Positions 17,281 to 29,186 are shown, counted from the first letter of the stretch. The stretch is DNA of 48,919 nt from Chryseobacterium gleum (GCA_945860065.1 CAMAPI010000011.1:1-48919), one strand, 5' to 3'. Translations and numbers: made by a program. Notes: generated by a model not told the origin, from the letters alone.

Positions 17281-19314
17281 ATGGAATTTATACATCCAGA
17301 ACGCCTTTGGCTTCTTTCTTTATTACTGATTCCAATCATCATTCACCTTTTTCATTTTCGACGACAAAAGGTACTCTATTTTTATTCTTTTAAATTTATT
17401 CGATTCATTGAACAAGAAAATAAATCCACACAAAAACTAAGGCATTTATTGGTGTTAATCAGTCGTTGCTTAGCCTTGATTTTCATTGTACTCGCCTTTG
17501 CTTTGCCCATCATTCCATTAAATAAAAACGGAATAAATGGAGGGAAAAATGTGTTGGCTATTTACATTGACAACTCTTTTTCTATGTCCGCTATTGGTGA
17601 GGAGGGTGAATTGCTTTCTGAAGCGCGTGAAATGGCAAAACGCATGCTGGAACAAACGCCTTTGGAAACGAGGATTCTTTTATTCACGAACAAAATGGAA
17701 GGCGTGGAGCAGCGCTTATTGACCAAGATGGAAGCATTATCCTATCTGGACAACATAGAACCAACGTCCATTCGTCGAAATATCGGGGATGTACTTTCCT
17801 GGCAGAAAAATTTTCTAGACAAGGAGCACTCAGAAGTGGAGCGCTTGAAAACACGTCAAATCGTATTATTATCTGACTTTCAATCAAGTACCTTTAATAC
17901 GGAACATGTAAAAGAAGATAAAAACGCAAATTATTACGCCTTCCAACTATTGCCAGAGGATCCTGGAAATTTATTTATTGACTCAGTTTGGTTCGCCACG
18001 CCTGTACATAAATCTGGAGAACCCAATGAATTGTTTGTCCGTTTGCAAAACGATTCAAAATCCGAACGAGTCAACCTAGAATTATCCGCCAAAATTGGCA
18101 TGCAACGTCGTACCATGTTCCTAGACCTAGCTCCAAACGAACAGCGAACAACGAGCTTTCCATTTACGGAAAAAGGCACGGGATTCAAGCAAGGAATGGT
18201 CAGCATTAGTGATAAACAATTGTATTGGGACGATGATTTTTACTTTGCTTATGAAGTGGCGAAAAGTGCGGAAGTATTGATCTTAAACGCTGAAAATGCG
18301 AGCACAAAAGTTACTCAAGTATTTTCCGTTGAACCATTTTATCATACTACTTCCATACCAAGCACGAACTATACCAAGGACTTACTAAACCAAACCAATT
18401 TAGTGGTGATGAATGGATTAAATGGCATTCCTTCCGGTTTATCGACAGACCTGGCAGAATTTCATCAAAAGGGAGGCGCCGTGTTCGTCATCCCAGGAAA
18501 TCAAATCAATCGTTCAGACTATGCGGATTTATTGTCCGGATTGGAGTTACCAAGTTTAGGGGAAGTCATGACGGACGGACTCAAACTGAATGACATTCGT
18601 TACAAAGATCCATTTTTTATCGGCGTATTTGAGAAAGAAAATCAAGCATTAAATTTACCGAATGTGCGAAAAGCTTACCGCACCAATGTTGGAAATGGAT
18701 TTCAACTGCTTTCTTTCCGAAGTGATGCCTCCTTATTCTTGCGGTCAGGTACCAAATCCTTCCTTTTGACAAGCGCATTACAAGAAGACTTCGGTAATTT
18801 CACGGCAAATGCCCTCTTCCCTACTATTTTGTTGCGTGCAGGTGAATTTTCCTCCCAGAACTTTCCTTTATTTGCAACGATTGGAGTGGATGCGAATATC
18901 CCCATTCAACGCGAAGTGAGCAGTGAACAGCCCTTGAAATTGATGAATGGAAAGAACTCATTCATTCCAAGCATACAAAAATCCAGCGGACAAACTAAAA
19001 TATCCATTGCAGGAATGGAAGCGATCGAACGATTGAAAGCAGGTGCCTATTTTATTCAAAATGAAGATACCTTAGGACTCCTTGCCATAAATTATGATCG
19101 AAAAGAATCAGCGATGAAGCAGCAGACATCCGATGAAATTATTGATGAATTGAAGGCAAAAGGCATAAAAAATATTAAATTTAACACCGTAAAGGATGGA
19201 CAGAGTCTTTCTGAGATACAAATCGACAAGCCCTTTGAGTATTGGCGAAGCTTTTTGATATTAGGACTTTTGTTTGTTCTCATCGAAATGGCATTAATTA
19301 AATTTTGGAAATGA
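17281..19314 (+). CDS. BatA N-terminal-domain membrane protein with VWA-like segment
   Basis: This 677-residue protein begins [30 protein letters not shown], the BatA/aerotolerance-regulator N-terminal module with a first membrane helix. A second helix is at about 60-80. Residues 88-200 resemble a von Willebrand A-like fold ([17 protein letters not shown], with DNSxS in place of a typical DxSxS). A long extracytoplasmic part and a C-terminal helix ([17 protein letters not shown]) complete it. Such proteins occur widely in Bacteroidota beside VWA/MoxR systems, but no MoxR ATPase is adjacent here. It overlaps the next gene by 4 bp (ATGA), so the two are translationally coupled. Confidence 0.78.
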   Translation: MEFIHPERLWLLSLLLIPIIIHLFHFRRQKVLYFYSFKFIRFIEQENKSTQKLRHLLVLISRCLALIFIVLAFALPIIPLNKNGINGGKNVLAIYIDNSFSMSAIGEEGELLSEAREMAKRMLEQTPLETRILLFTNKMEGVEQRLLTKMEALSYLDNIEPTSIRRNIGDVLSWQKNFLDKEHSEVERLKTRQIVLLSDFQSSTFNTEHVKEDKNANYYAFQLLPEDPGNLFIDSVWFATPVHKSGEPNELFVRLQNDSKSERVNLELSAKIGMQRRTMFLDLAPNEQRTTSFPFTEKGTGFKQGMVSISDKQLYWDDDFYFAYEVAKSAEVLILNAENASTKVTQVFSVEPFYHTTSIPSTNYTKDLLNQTNLVVMNGLNGIPSGLSTDLAEFHQKGGAVFVIPGNQINRSDYADLLSGLELPSLGEVMTDGLKLNDIRYKDPFFIGVFEKENQALNLPNVRKAYRTNVGNGFQLLSFRSDASLFLRSGTKSFLLTSALQEDFGNFTANALFPTILLRAGEFSSQNFPLFATIGVDANIPIQREVSSEQPLKLMNGKNSFIPSIQKSSGQTKISIAGMEAIERLKAGAYFIQNEDTLGLLAINYDRKESAMKQQTSDEIIDELKAKGIKNIKFNTVKDGQSLSEIQIDKPFEYWRSFLILGLLFVLIEMALIKFWK

Positions 19315-20567
19315 AAATCCTGATAAAAAACGCAAAAATCATCAACCAATCTTCTTCCCACCATGGAAAAAGAATGGATATCCTTGTGGTAGATGGCAAC
19401 ATTCTGAAAATCGCTGCAAAACTAGAAGATTCTGATGCGATTGAAGTTGCTTCGAACGACTTACACGTTTCTATGGGTTGGGTTGATTTGAAAGCAGATT
19501 TTTGTGACCCTGGAATGGAACACAAGGAAACGATTCAAAGTGGACTAGATGCCGCCTCAATGGGTGGATACACGCATGTTCATGTCGTTCCAAGTACTCA
19601 ACCTTGTATTGACGGAAAATCGCAAATTGCCTATTTGTATCAAAAAGCAGAAGGTCACAGCACCAGTATACATGCATTAGGAGCTTTAACCAAAGGATTA
19701 AAAGGAGAGGAATTAGCGGAATTATACGACATGTATCAAATTGGCGCGAAACTTTTCACAGATGATATATATCCTGTTTCAGCTGGAATTATGTACCGAG
19801 CTTTATTGTATACGAAAAACTTTGGCGGAAAAGTGATGGCATTTAGTCGAAATGAATCTTTGGCTGGAAAAGGACAAGTAAACGAAGGAGAAGCTTCCAC
19901 GAGAACAGGATTAAAAGCAGACCCATCGATTGCTGAAATCATTGAAATCGAACGCAATTTGCGTTTATTAGCATACACCGATGGAAGCATTCATTTGAGT
20001 GGGCTTTCTAGTGAAGAAAGTGTCCGATTAGTTCGTGTGGCTAAAAAACAAGGCTTACATGTAACCGCAGATGTTCACGTGATGAACCTATGCTTCACCG
20101 AACAAGCGATGTTGGACTTTAATTCTCACCTAAAAGTATTACCTGTTTTACGGAAAGAATCGGATCGCTTAGCGCTTTGGGCTGGAGTAAATGATGGAAC
20201 AATTGATGCAATCGTGAGCGATCATCGTCCGGCTGACACCGAAGAGAAAGAACTCGAATTTGATCATGCTAATTTTGGTGCACCACAATTTGAAACGTGC
20301 TTCGCAGCATTAAATAGCACGAAAGAAGCAAGTTTAACGGAGGTCATTGCAGCGATTAGTGAGCGAAATAGAGAAATTGCTGGGATTCAATCCGCCATCA
20401 TCGAAGAAGGTAATCGTGCTGACTTGAGTATTTTTGATCCAAGTTTAGATTTTGAATGGTCCAATGAGTCGACGCACCAACGATTTAGTCCATTCAAAAA
20501 TCAAGTAATGAAAGGGAAAGTCCTTGGTATCATTCATGGCGCACAAGCAAGCCTTCAACTAGCATAA
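19311..20567 (+). CDS. Dihydroorotase homologue lacking metal ligands (probably non-catalytic)
   Basis: A 418-residue amidohydrolase-fold protein that aligns along its whole length with class I dihydroorotase (PyrC), e.g. [16 protein letters not shown] and [18 protein letters not shown]. The metal-binding HxH is replaced by Lys61-Ala62-Asp63 ([10 protein letters not shown]). The usual HAED segment reads FSRNE (178-182), and the QHVS histidine is Gly231 (HLSGLS). Asp304 (SDHRP) remains. Without the His ligands it should not bind the catalytic zinc pair. Inactive DHOase subunits are known to support aspartate transcarbamoylase assembly in some bacteria; that role here is inference. ATG 19311 overlaps the previous stop codon. 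Confidence 0.82.
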   Translation: MKILIKNAKIINQSSSHHGKRMDILVVDGNILKIAAKLEDSDAIEVASNDLHVSMGWVDLKADFCDPGMEHKETIQSGLDAASMGGYTHVHVVPSTQPCIDGKSQIAYLYQKAEGHSTSIHALGALTKGLKGEELAELYDMYQIGAKLFTDDIYPVSAGIMYRALLYTKNFGGKVMAFSRNESLAGKGQVNEGEASTRTGLKADPSIAEIIEIERNLRLLAYTDGSIHLSGLSSEESVRLVRVAKKQGLHVTADVHVMNLCFTEQAMLDFNSHLKVLPVLRKESDRLALWAGVNDGTIDAIVSDHRPADTEEKELEFDHANFGAPQFETCFAALNSTKEASLTEVIAAISERNREIAGIQSAIIEEGNRADLSIFDPSLDFEWSNESTHQRFSPFKNQVMKGKVLGIIHGAQASLQLA

Positions 20568-20568
20568 G

Positions 20569-21126
20569 GTGTCAAAAAAGTCCTTTATTCATCAATTTTT
20601 TAAACAGAATAAAATGGTAGGCTCTCTCATTCCGAGCTCCCGTTTTCTGGCAAAAAAAATACTGAAGAACATTCCTTTTGAAGATGCGAAAGTAATTATT
20701 GAATTAGGTCCTGGAACCGGTGTTTTCACCAAAAAAATCATGCAACGCTTAAATCCAGATACGCATTTTGTGGTCATTGAGTTAAACGATATTTTTTATC
20801 AGAACCTAAAAACGACAGTGACACAAGAAAATTACCACATCATTCACGGATCTGCTAGCGACTTACAAAAAATACTATCGAACCTTGGATTTGAAAAAGC
20901 TGATTGCATTATTTCATCTCTTCCACTTTCCAATTTCCCGAAAGACCTGCGTATTGAAATCATGCAAGCGATTCTACACTGTCTGACTCCGAAAGGAACG
21001 TTTCTCCAGTTTCAATATACCTTGCAGTCCAAAAAACACTTCAAAAGTATCTTTACACACGTATCTATCGATTACGCTGCGATCAACTTTCCACCTGCCT
21101 TCGTTTACCGCTGTTCGAATAGCTGA
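20569..21126 (+). CDS. Class I SAM-dependent methyltransferase (phospholipid/rRNA-adenine type)
   Basis: A 185-residue Rossmann-type methyltransferase. Motif I is VIIELGPGTGVFTKKI (about 43-58), an acidic residue VIELND ends strand 2, and a motif IV-like segment IISSLPLSNFP is near 114. The pattern resembles bacterial phosphatidylethanolamine N-methyltransferases of the PmtA type and the related KsgA/Erm fold. The substrate is not established. It begins with GTG one base after the previous stop codon, so it is likely translated by coupling. No ATG is nearby, and the start fits the N-terminus MSKKSFIHQFFKQNK. Confidence 0.7.
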   Translation: MSKKSFIHQFFKQNKMVGSLIPSSRFLAKKILKNIPFEDAKVIIELGPGTGVFTKKIMQRLNPDTHFVVIELNDIFYQNLKTTVTQENYHIIHGSASDLQKILSNLGFEKADCIISSLPLSNFPKDLRIEIMQAILHCLTPKGTFLQFQYTLQSKKHFKSIFTHVSIDYAAINFPPAFVYRCSNS

Positions 21127-21157
21127 TTTCTTTTGCGTATCTTTGCGCAAAATTTGA

Positions 21158-22782
<1,625 letters not shown>

Positions 22783-22783
<1 letters not shown>

Positions 22784-24507
22784 TGTCCAAGGTGATTCAA
22801 TACCGCATTTCCTGTTTGAACGCTCAACAGCGTTACATTCAATTTTCGGCAACATTTCCTTGTCCTGAAGACCACCTGAGTATTCAATTAGCATCTTGGC
22901 GTCCAGGACGATACGAACTAGGTAATTTCGCCAAAAACATCAAAGGATTCCGTGTATTTGATGAGCAAAACAAAGCGTTATCCGTTGAGAAATCCAACAA
23001 GGACACCTGGCAAATTCCAACGAAAGGAACCACGTTTATTCGTGTGGAATACGCTTATTATGCCAACGAACTAAATGCTGGATCTACTTATTTAGATGAA
23101 CAACAATTGTACATCAATCCGGTGAATTGTTTTCTCTTTACAGATGATGCGCATGCATATGAACTAACCCTTGATATCCCTGCAACTTGGCAAATTGCTT
23201 CTTCATTAAAATTCGACAACAATCGCTGTGAAGTTTCACATTTCGATCAACTAGCCGATAGTCCATTTATTTGTTCAGCACATCTCGAAAAAGCTTCTTA
23301 CGAAGTAAATGGATCCCGTTTTCATGTTTGGTTCAATAATCAAACGTTCATCCAATGGGAAAAAGTACTCGTTGATTTCGAGAAATTTACACGCGCACAA
23401 ATCGAAGACTTTAGTGAATTTCCTGTCAAAGAATTCCATTTCTTGATTCAAACGCTTCCATATGCCGCCTATCACGGAGTAGAGCATTTGGAAAGTACGG
23501 TCATCACGCTTGGTCCGAACCACGCTGTTTTCGGGACACTTTACAAAGAACTACTCGGAGTTTCTTCCCACGAATTATACCACGTATGGAATGTAAAAAG
23601 CATACGTCCAGCAGAAATGCAGCCTTATCATTTCAAAGAAGAAAATTACGCTGTTTCCGGATTTGTCTACGAAGGTGTGACCACCTATTTGGGTGACTTA
23701 TATCTGCTTCGAAGTGGCGTTTTTAACTTGGAACAGTACTTAGTTGAACTTTCCAAACAACTTCAAAAACACTTCGATAATCCAGCACGATTCAATTACT
23801 CCGTTGGAGCATCTTCTTTCGACACGTGGTTAGATGGCTATGTCCCAGGAGCACCAGGACGCAAAGTTTCCATTTACACAGAAGGCTGTTTATTAGCCTT
23901 TGTAACAGACATGAAACTCCGCGATGCCACCAATCACAAGTACGGCATCCAAGAAGTCATGAAACGCATGTATTTTGATTTCGCTGTGAAAGGAATTGGG
24001 TACACGTGGCAAGATTACCAACAAACCTTGGAAAATGTGTCTGGTATTTCATTTCAAGACTTTTTCGAACGATTTATTTTTGGAACAGCACCGTACGAAT
24101 CGATACTTGTAGAAGCTTGTAGCTTTTTTGGATTGGACATCAAACAAGTTCCATCCGCGAGTTATTCGGAAGCAAGATTGGGGATGAAAGTACTTACAAA
24201 AGGTCCAGACGCGCAAATCGTTTCCATTTATCCTGGATCTCCAGCAGATCTTGCTGGGCTTTCCATCAACGATGAAATTCTCGGCGTCAACAATATGCGT
24301 TTACAAGGGGACATCGATGCTTGGTTGAATTTTTATGACGCTGGAATCAAAACCTTGCTCATCAATCGAAACGGACGCTTATTGGAGAAAACACTTCCCG
24401 AAGTGAATCGCTTCTTCTATTTGACACACACTGTTCATCGCTTAGATGTTTTGAATCAACACCAACGTAAAGCATTGAAACATTGGGCGAACATGTCAAT
24501 CGACTGA
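22783..24507 (+). CDS. M61 family metallopeptidase with PDZ domain
   Basis: A 574-residue glycyl-aminopeptidase-like protein. An N-terminal beta domain (1-170) precedes the gluzincin catalytic domain with HELYH (His263, His267) in SSHELYHVWNVKSIRP. The third zinc ligand Glu lies in VYEGVTTYLGD. A C-terminal PDZ domain covers about 460-545 (IVSIYPGSPADLAGLSINDEI). No signal peptide is obvious, so it may be cytoplasmic, unlike many secreted M61 members. The family prefers N-terminal Gly or Ala in characterised cases. ATG overlaps the ABC-F stop codon (TAATG). The 3' end overlaps the convergent helicase gene by 12 bp. Confidence 0.88.
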
Positions 24508-25932
24508 TTGACGAAACGCATCCTTCGGAAAATTTAGAAAACTCAACTTTTCTGTAGCTCTTGTTACAGAAGTATATAACCAACGCAAGTAGTTTTTGCT
24601 TTTCATTTCCTCCGGAATAAATCCATAATCGATGTACACGTGTTTCCATTGTCCACCCTGGGCTTTATGCACAGTTACCGCATGGGCATATTTCACCTGT
24701 AGCGCATTGAAATAGGGTGACTTCATGATTTTCTGGTAGCGTTTGTTTTTGATTTTTTCGTCGGCAAAATCCTTTTCAATCGCATAAAACAATTGACTCA
24801 TTTTATCGCGTTTCAAATTGGGGGACTCCTCCGTTAAACTTGCGGTGTGAACAATGACTGAGACACTCGGAACGTCTGGGTAATCGACAAAACACAGGTC
24901 CAAGTGAACAAATTCAAATCCATACTGCTGCTCCACTTTTCGAACGCGTTCCACCCGCGCCAACTCTCCATTTGCAATAAATCCCATCACAGAAATCGGA
25001 TCCAACCAAAAATAATTATTCTTGACAATCATCAAGAGATCTCCTTTTTCCAACACATCCTCGCGGAAAAACAAACGTTGACGAATTTCTTGATTCCATT
25101 GATTTGCGCGTTTATTGGATAAAGTCAAAACGATGGTGTCCTCTACGCCTACGCGGTCATACGATTGCTCAATCCACTCTTGGAATTCCGCACCTTCACA
25201 TCGAAAGGTACTTTGTTCATCAATTTCAGCAATAAAAGGCAATTCATAATTTTCTTTTTCCCGTATAAACGTCGCATTTTTCAAAATCGCTGAATTTTCT
25301 TGTACCCGAACCACCTCCGTTAATTGACTTGAAAAAACCATCACCATAGGAAATAAGGCCACGAACGCTTCTTTATTCAAAGCGATTGACTCTTCTTGTC
25401 CAACAGGCGGTAATTGTCCCAAATCCCCAATAAAAATCAAGTGACAATTCACGCCTTGAAAAACGTAATTCATTAAATCCATGAGCACATTTGGACCTTC
25501 ATATTCCGATTCATTGCTAATCATCGAAGACTCATCCACAAAAAACAAGGTGTTCTTGAATAAATTCTTGGCAGGAGTAATTTTCGAATGAGTCAGTTCA
25601 CTTCCGGAAAAATAGATTTGCTTATGAATGGTACTAGCAGGATGTCCGGCAAAGTTGGAAAGTACTTTCGCTGCGCGTCCGGTTGGCGCAAGTAGCTTAA
25701 ATCCAACCTTTTCTTGCTTAAGTGTTTTCACCAAAGCAGACACCAAGCTCGACTTCCCCGTTCCAGCAAATCCGGATAACTGCCAGACTTTTCGTCCATG
25801 TTCCTGAGTGAAAAAATCATAAAAAGTATGTAAGGCTGCCGATTGATTCGAGGTAAACTCGAAACCAAAATTAGCTTGAACTGCCTTCATGTACGTTTCT
25901 CTTCGCTGATCCATGTCTTCACGTTGGTTCAT
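24496..25932 (-). CDS. RecD/PIF1-like superfamily 1B helicase
   Basis: A 478-residue ATP-dependent DNA helicase. Walker A GFAGTGKSS is near 54-62, LAPTGRAAKVL (motif Ia) near 82, Walker B region FFVDESSMI near 130, motif III IFIGDLGQLPPVG near 167, and the C-terminal UvrD_C_2 segment AVTVHKAQGGQWKHVYID plus LYTSVTRATEKL. It is shorter than RecD2 and lacks its long N-terminal region, as is common for RecD-like proteins in Bacteroidota. A role in DNA repair is likely; the exact pathway is unknown. Start ATG 25932 is preceded by a hairpin in the leader. It is divergent from the DUF3822 gene. Confidence 0.85.
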   Translation of the reverse strand: MNQREDMDQRRETYMKAVQANFGFEFTSNQSAALHTFYDFFTQEHGRKVWQLSGFAGTGKSSLVSALVKTLKQEKVGFKLLAPTGRAAKVLSNFAGHPASTIHKQIYFSGSELTHSKITPAKNLFKNTLFFVDESSMISNESEYEGPNVLMDLMNYVFQGVNCHLIFIGDLGQLPPVGQEESIALNKEAFVALFPMVMVFSSQLTEVVRVQENSAILKNATFIREKENYELPFIAEIDEQSTFRCEGAEFQEWIEQSYDRVGVEDTIVLTLSNKRANQWNQEIRQRLFFREDVLEKGDLLMIVKNNYFWLDPISVMGFIANGELARVERVRKVEQQYGFEFVHLDLCFVDYPDVPSVSVIVHTASLTEESPNLKRDKMSQLFYAIEKDFADEKIKNKRYQKIMKSPYFNALQVKYAHAVTVHKAQGGQWKHVYIDYGFIPEEMKSKNYLRWLYTSVTRATEKLSFLNFPKDAFRQSVD

Positions 25933-25942
25933 TGGGATTTTT

Positions 25943-25960
25943 CCCCACTGAAGGCGTGGG
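25943..25960 (-). promoter_or_regulatory. Hairpin in the leader of the RecD-like gene
   Basis: CCCACGCCTTCAGTGGG on the minus strand pairs CCCAC with GTGGG around a 7-nt loop, starting about 11 bp upstream of the ATG. It resembles a shortened CCCACGCC...GGCGTGGG palindrome of the kind often dispersed in genomes. Function is unknown. Confidence 0.3.
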
Positions 25961-25977
25961 TATAAAGTTAAATATTG

Positions 25978-25985
25978 TAGCTTTG
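25978..25985 (+). promoter_or_regulatory. Candidate -7 box for DUF3822-rsmD-coaD
   Basis: TAGCTTTG matches TAnnTTTG exactly and lies 16 bp upstream of the TTG proposed as the DUF3822 start. It would drive the whole plus-strand cluster to 29186. Confidence 0.4.
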
Positions 25986-26001
25986 TAAAGCATGATAAAT
26001 C

Positions 26002-26814
26002 TTGTTTGATTCACAAAAAGACACGAAGATTTATCAAGGCAGGGAACAAAGCTTGATTCACATGAGTAAAAAACAATATCTTGATTTTCAAATAGATGTT
26101 CTTCAGATAATCTCTGAGGATACTCAAGGAGAATTTAGTCAGGAGCAAATTCCTTTTGATGCAAGCAAGCCATTTTCCATCGAAGAACTAAAGGATCGCA
26201 TTCGTATACAACTGAAGGATGCTACCTTACAGCACGTCACATGGTTTGACCCAAATTTTACCTTGATTCCTATGTCCATCTTCATGGAAACTGAAGTAGA
26301 AACGTATTATCAGTTAAACTTTGGAAAAAGAGCAGATGGAACTAGCCTCCTATTTGAAAAAATTCACGCATTGCAATTAGTGGTCGTTTATGGCGTTCCA
26401 ACGTGGATAATTGAATTGACGCAAGGAACCTTATTGCAAAAAACAGTACATAGTCATATTGCGTTCTTACTACATAAACAGTTTAGTGAAAACACCGTTG
26501 AGAGTACTTTTTTAGTGCTTTTTGATCATACATTTTTACTTTCCGTCAAACGCAATGGACAATTACACTTGTGTTTGCCCACCGAGTACCATGCTGCTAC
26601 GGATGTTCTTTATTTTATTTTGGCCAATCATCAAAAAATGAATTTACCAAAAGAGAATATTCTTCAGGCATATGTCCTTTCGTCAAATTTCCACCAAGAA
26701 GAATTTGAATCACTTTGGAAACAATTCAAGGATTTCAATGATTTCAGTACCCATTATTATTCTCAAGCAGCTTACCAAAAAAACATTTTGTGCGCATCAT
26801 CCGTGGTATCTTAA
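26002..26814 (+). CDS. DUF3822 family protein
   Basis: A 270-residue soluble protein of a family found next to rsmD and coaD in Bacteroidota. Its fold is thought to resemble actin-like ATPases, but no function is known to me. A conserved early segment (SLIHMSKKQYLDFQIDVLQI) corresponds to the family's N-terminal strand pair. The frame opens at 25999 with no upstream ATG, so TTG 26002 is the most likely start. An ATG at 26062 would cut into the family domain. The 3' end overlaps rsmD by 25 bp. Evidence for the family rests mainly on context and overall pattern. Confidence 0.7.
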   Translation: MFDSQKDTKIYQGREQSLIHMSKKQYLDFQIDVLQIISEDTQGEFSQEQIPFDASKPFSIEELKDRIRIQLKDATLQHVTWFDPNFTLIPMSIFMETEVETYYQLNFGKRADGTSLLFEKIHALQLVVVYGVPTWIIELTQGTLLQKTVHSHIAFLLHKQFSENTVESTFLVLFDHTFLLSVKRNGQLHLCLPTEYHAATDVLYFILANHQKMNLPKENILQAYVLSSNFHQEEFESLWKQFKDFNDFSTHYYSQAAYQKNILCASSVVS

Positions 26815-27335
26815 AAGGAAAGCGTTTCGCAACGCCTCCAAACTTCCCTTCTCGTCCAACAACCGATTTCGCAAAAGAAGGACTATTTAATATTCTCGAG
26901 AATCGTGTTGATATAGCAGATATGGAGATTCTTGATTTATGTGCTGGAACGGGTAATATTTCCTTTGAATTCGTATCGAGGGGAGCCAAACATGTGTTAG
27001 CCATTGATAGTCATCCCCGTTGTGTGCAATACCTGAAAGGAAACATTCGGGAATTAGGTATAGAAACCTTGATGCAAGTCTATAAATCAGACTGCATCGT
27101 ATATTGCCGGAATGCACAAAACGTTCAATACGATTTGATTTTTACAGACCCACCTTTTCATTTACATTTTCACGAGGAATTAATTCAAACCATTTTCGAA
27201 AAAAAGATTTTAAAGCCCGGTGGATTAGTCATTGTTGAACATGGAAAACAAACGGATTTATCATCTTCTCCCTATTTCAGCTTTTCTCGTAACTTTGGCA
27301 ATGTTCACTTTAGTTTTTTAAGCGATGAAGCGTAG
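26790..27335 (+). CDS. rsmD: 16S rRNA (guanine(966)-N2)-methyltransferase RsmD
   Basis: A 181-residue class I methyltransferase. The N-terminal MRIIRGILKGKRFATP and the RPTTDFAKEGLFNIL segment are RsmD signatures. Motif I is ILDLCAGTGNISFEF (about 48-62) and the catalytic DPPF follows in LIFTDPPFHLHF. The enzyme methylates G966 (E. coli numbering) in the 30S decoding region. GTG start inside the end of DUF3822 and an 11-bp overlap with coaD show tight translational coupling. rsmD-coaD adjacency is conserved across many bacteria. Confidence 0.93.
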   Translation: MRIIRGILKGKRFATPPNFPSRPTTDFAKEGLFNILENRVDIADMEILDLCAGTGNISFEFVSRGAKHVLAIDSHPRCVQYLKGNIRELGIETLMQVYKSDCIVYCRNAQNVQYDLIFTDPPFHLHFHEELIQTIFEKKILKPGGLVIVEHGKQTDLSSSPYFSFSRNFGNVHFSFLSDEA

Positions 27336-27786
27336 CGGATTATTCCCCGGGTCTTTTGATCCATTCACGAAAGGACACGAAGCTGTTGTCCTGAAAGCAC
27401 TTGCTGTATTTGACGAAATCATCATTGGTGTTGGGGTCAACAGTAAAAAGCAAAGTTATTTCACGTTGGAAAGCCGCATGGAGCACATTGCATCCTTGTT
27501 CGTCGATTATCCTGCAGTTAGTGTGCGTAAGTATCAAAAGCTCACGGTGGACTTCTGTAAAGAAATTGGTGCAACGCATATTGTACGTGGACTTCGAGAC
27601 TCAAAGGATTTTGAGTATGAAAAAACGATTGGACATATGAACCATGCCATTTCAGGCATTGAAACCGTGTTCTTTTTGACCAGTCAGGAACATAGCGCGA
27701 TTAATTCATCGATTATTCGAGAAATGCATCAAAATCACGCCGATATCTCTCCTTTTGTAACCTCCACTTCGATTCTCGTTAACTAA
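27325..27786 (+). CDS. coaD: Phosphopantetheine adenylyltransferase
   Basis: A 153-residue nucleotidyltransferase with the N-terminal PGSFDPFTKGH (T/HxGH motif), the RGLRDSKDFEYE region and the C-terminal INSSIIREM (ISSTxxRE-type) motif. CoaD converts 4'-phosphopantetheine and ATP into dephospho-CoA, the penultimate step of CoA synthesis. Length and motifs are normal for the family. ATG 27325 lies within the last codons of rsmD. A secreted thioredoxin-fold gene follows after 5 bp. Confidence 0.95.
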   Translation: MKRSGLFPGSFDPFTKGHEAVVLKALAVFDEIIIGVGVNSKKQSYFTLESRMEHIASLFVDYPAVSVRKYQKLTVDFCKEIGATHIVRGLRDSKDFEYEKTIGHMNHAISGIETVFFLTSQEHSAINSSIIREMHQNHADISPFVTSTSILVN

Positions 27787-27791
27787 CTTCG

Positions 27792-29186
27792 ATGAACGTC
27801 CAACGAATCTTTTTCCTATTTCTACTATCCCCTTTCCTTTTGACTTCGATTCAAAGTCAAACGTTGTTGCGTGGTATTTCAAATTGGAAAACAGCAGAAA
27901 TTCGTGCGTACAGTGTGACGGATTTCGTAACGGAGACGGAAGTCGAGATTGGCAGAGCAAAAGTTGGCGCAGATTCTATTTTTGAATTTAAATTCCTCAC
28001 GAAAGATATTGAAAAAGTCATTTTAAGAGGTGCGAATTACTATACATGGCTCTACATACAACCGAAGACCACTTACTTTATTGAACTTCCGGAGCCCACG
28101 GAATACGTGAGTTCAATGGAACGTGATAAAGAGGTGGAGATGTTGTTTTATAGGCTAGACAGTAGTGACATCAATTATAAAATCCTTGGATTTGAAGCGT
28201 GGATGGATGAAAGCATCGCGGAAATTTACCAATTAAAGGACATACATCCGGAACAATTTATTGCTAAAGTGAGGTCATTTAAACAAGAGACCGCTTTTGT
28301 CTATAATCAATTTGAGACACCATTCTTTTTCAACTATGTCAAATACAGCGTTGGTTTATCGGTAGATAATTTTAACATTATTGGCGGACCTTCCAAACAA
28401 GATAAATTTGAATTTTACTTGAGTGAGGACAGCATCTTGTACAAGAATCCGAAATACATGGAATATGCAGAATCGTTCTACGAAAAATACCTATATCAAC
28501 TCGACAAGGAAATAAAAACAAAAGTGGAGTCCGCATTGCGAAAAGGATCATTAGAAGAATTAACTTCTGCATTGCTGGAAGATGCCCAGATTCAAACAGA
28601 GTCCCGCGCTGAATTCGTAAGCTTACTCATTTGTAAAGAAGCGTATTATCAAGGATACCTAGATAGATCATTGATTTACGATTTACTCAGCGCACTTAAA
28701 AAAGAAAGTAGCATCGCCGATCACCAGCGCATCGCGAACGAATTGCTTTCCTTATTCAAGCAAATGCAAATAGGCATGCAGGCTCCTGATTATGTGTTAT
28801 CCAGTAGTAAACATTTTTACCAATACAAAGGAAAATGGCTGTATTTACACGTTTTCGATCCATCAAATGAACGCTGTATCACCGAAATTTCTGCACTTAA
28901 GAAGTTAGAATTAACCTATGGAAAAAGTTTTCGATTTGTAACTATCTATCCGAGTAAAGAGACCTACACAAAATCCGAGCAGCGAAACCTGGATGCAATG
29001 ACTTGGGATACCTTTCCGATTGATCAAAATCACGAAATATGGAAAAGCTTACAATTGACGAGTTATCCGATGTATGTGCTATTTGATTCAAACCTAGTTT
29101 TACATTCCTCCCCGGCTTTAAGTCCGACACCAAACGGAAAATACGAAACAATAGAGAAAGTTTTTAGAACGCTCGAACGTCCGTAG
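27792..29186 (+). CDS. Exported TlpA-like thioredoxin-fold protein without CxxC
   Basis: A 464-residue protein with a signal peptide (NVQRIFFLFLLSPFLLTSIQSQ). A beta-rich N-terminal domain is followed by an alpha-helical middle (about 110-330) and a C-terminal thioredoxin-like domain (about 335-464) with GMQAPDYVL and the cis-Pro region TSYPMYVLFDSN. This is the layout of Bacteroidota TlpA-like DUF4369-type proteins. The redox motif is absent: the expected CxxC position reads DPSNERC, with one Cys only. It is therefore probably not a disulphide oxidoreductase. It ends directly against the convergent rhomboid gene, with no room for a terminator. Confidence 0.72.
   Translation: MNVQRIFFLFLLSPFLLTSIQSQTLLRGISNWKTAEIRAYSVTDFVTETEVEIGRAKVGADSIFEFKFLTKDIEKVILRGANYYTWLYIQPKTTYFIELPEPTEYVSSMERDKEVEMLFYRLDSSDINYKILGFEAWMDESIAEIYQLKDIHPEQFIAKVRSFKQETAFVYNQFETPFFFNYVKYSVGLSVDNFNIIGGPSKQDKFEFYLSEDSILYKNPKYMEYAESFYEKYLYQLDKEIKTKVESALRKGSLEELTSALLEDAQIQTESRAEFVSLLICKEAYYQGYLDRSLIYDLLSALKKESSIADHQRIANELLSLFKQMQIGMQAPDYVLSSSKHFYQYKGKWLYLHVFDPSNERCITEISALKKLELTYGKSFRFVTIYPSKETYTKSEQRNLDAMTWDTFPIDQNHEIWKSLQLTSYPMYVLFDSNLVLHSSPALSPTPNGKYETIEKVFRTLERP

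Noticed and set aside
17281-20567. BatA-like gene with its neighbours as a complete MoxR/VWA stress system
   Set aside because: No MoxR ATPase, BatB/C/D or DUF58 gene is adjacent, so the system is not complete here.
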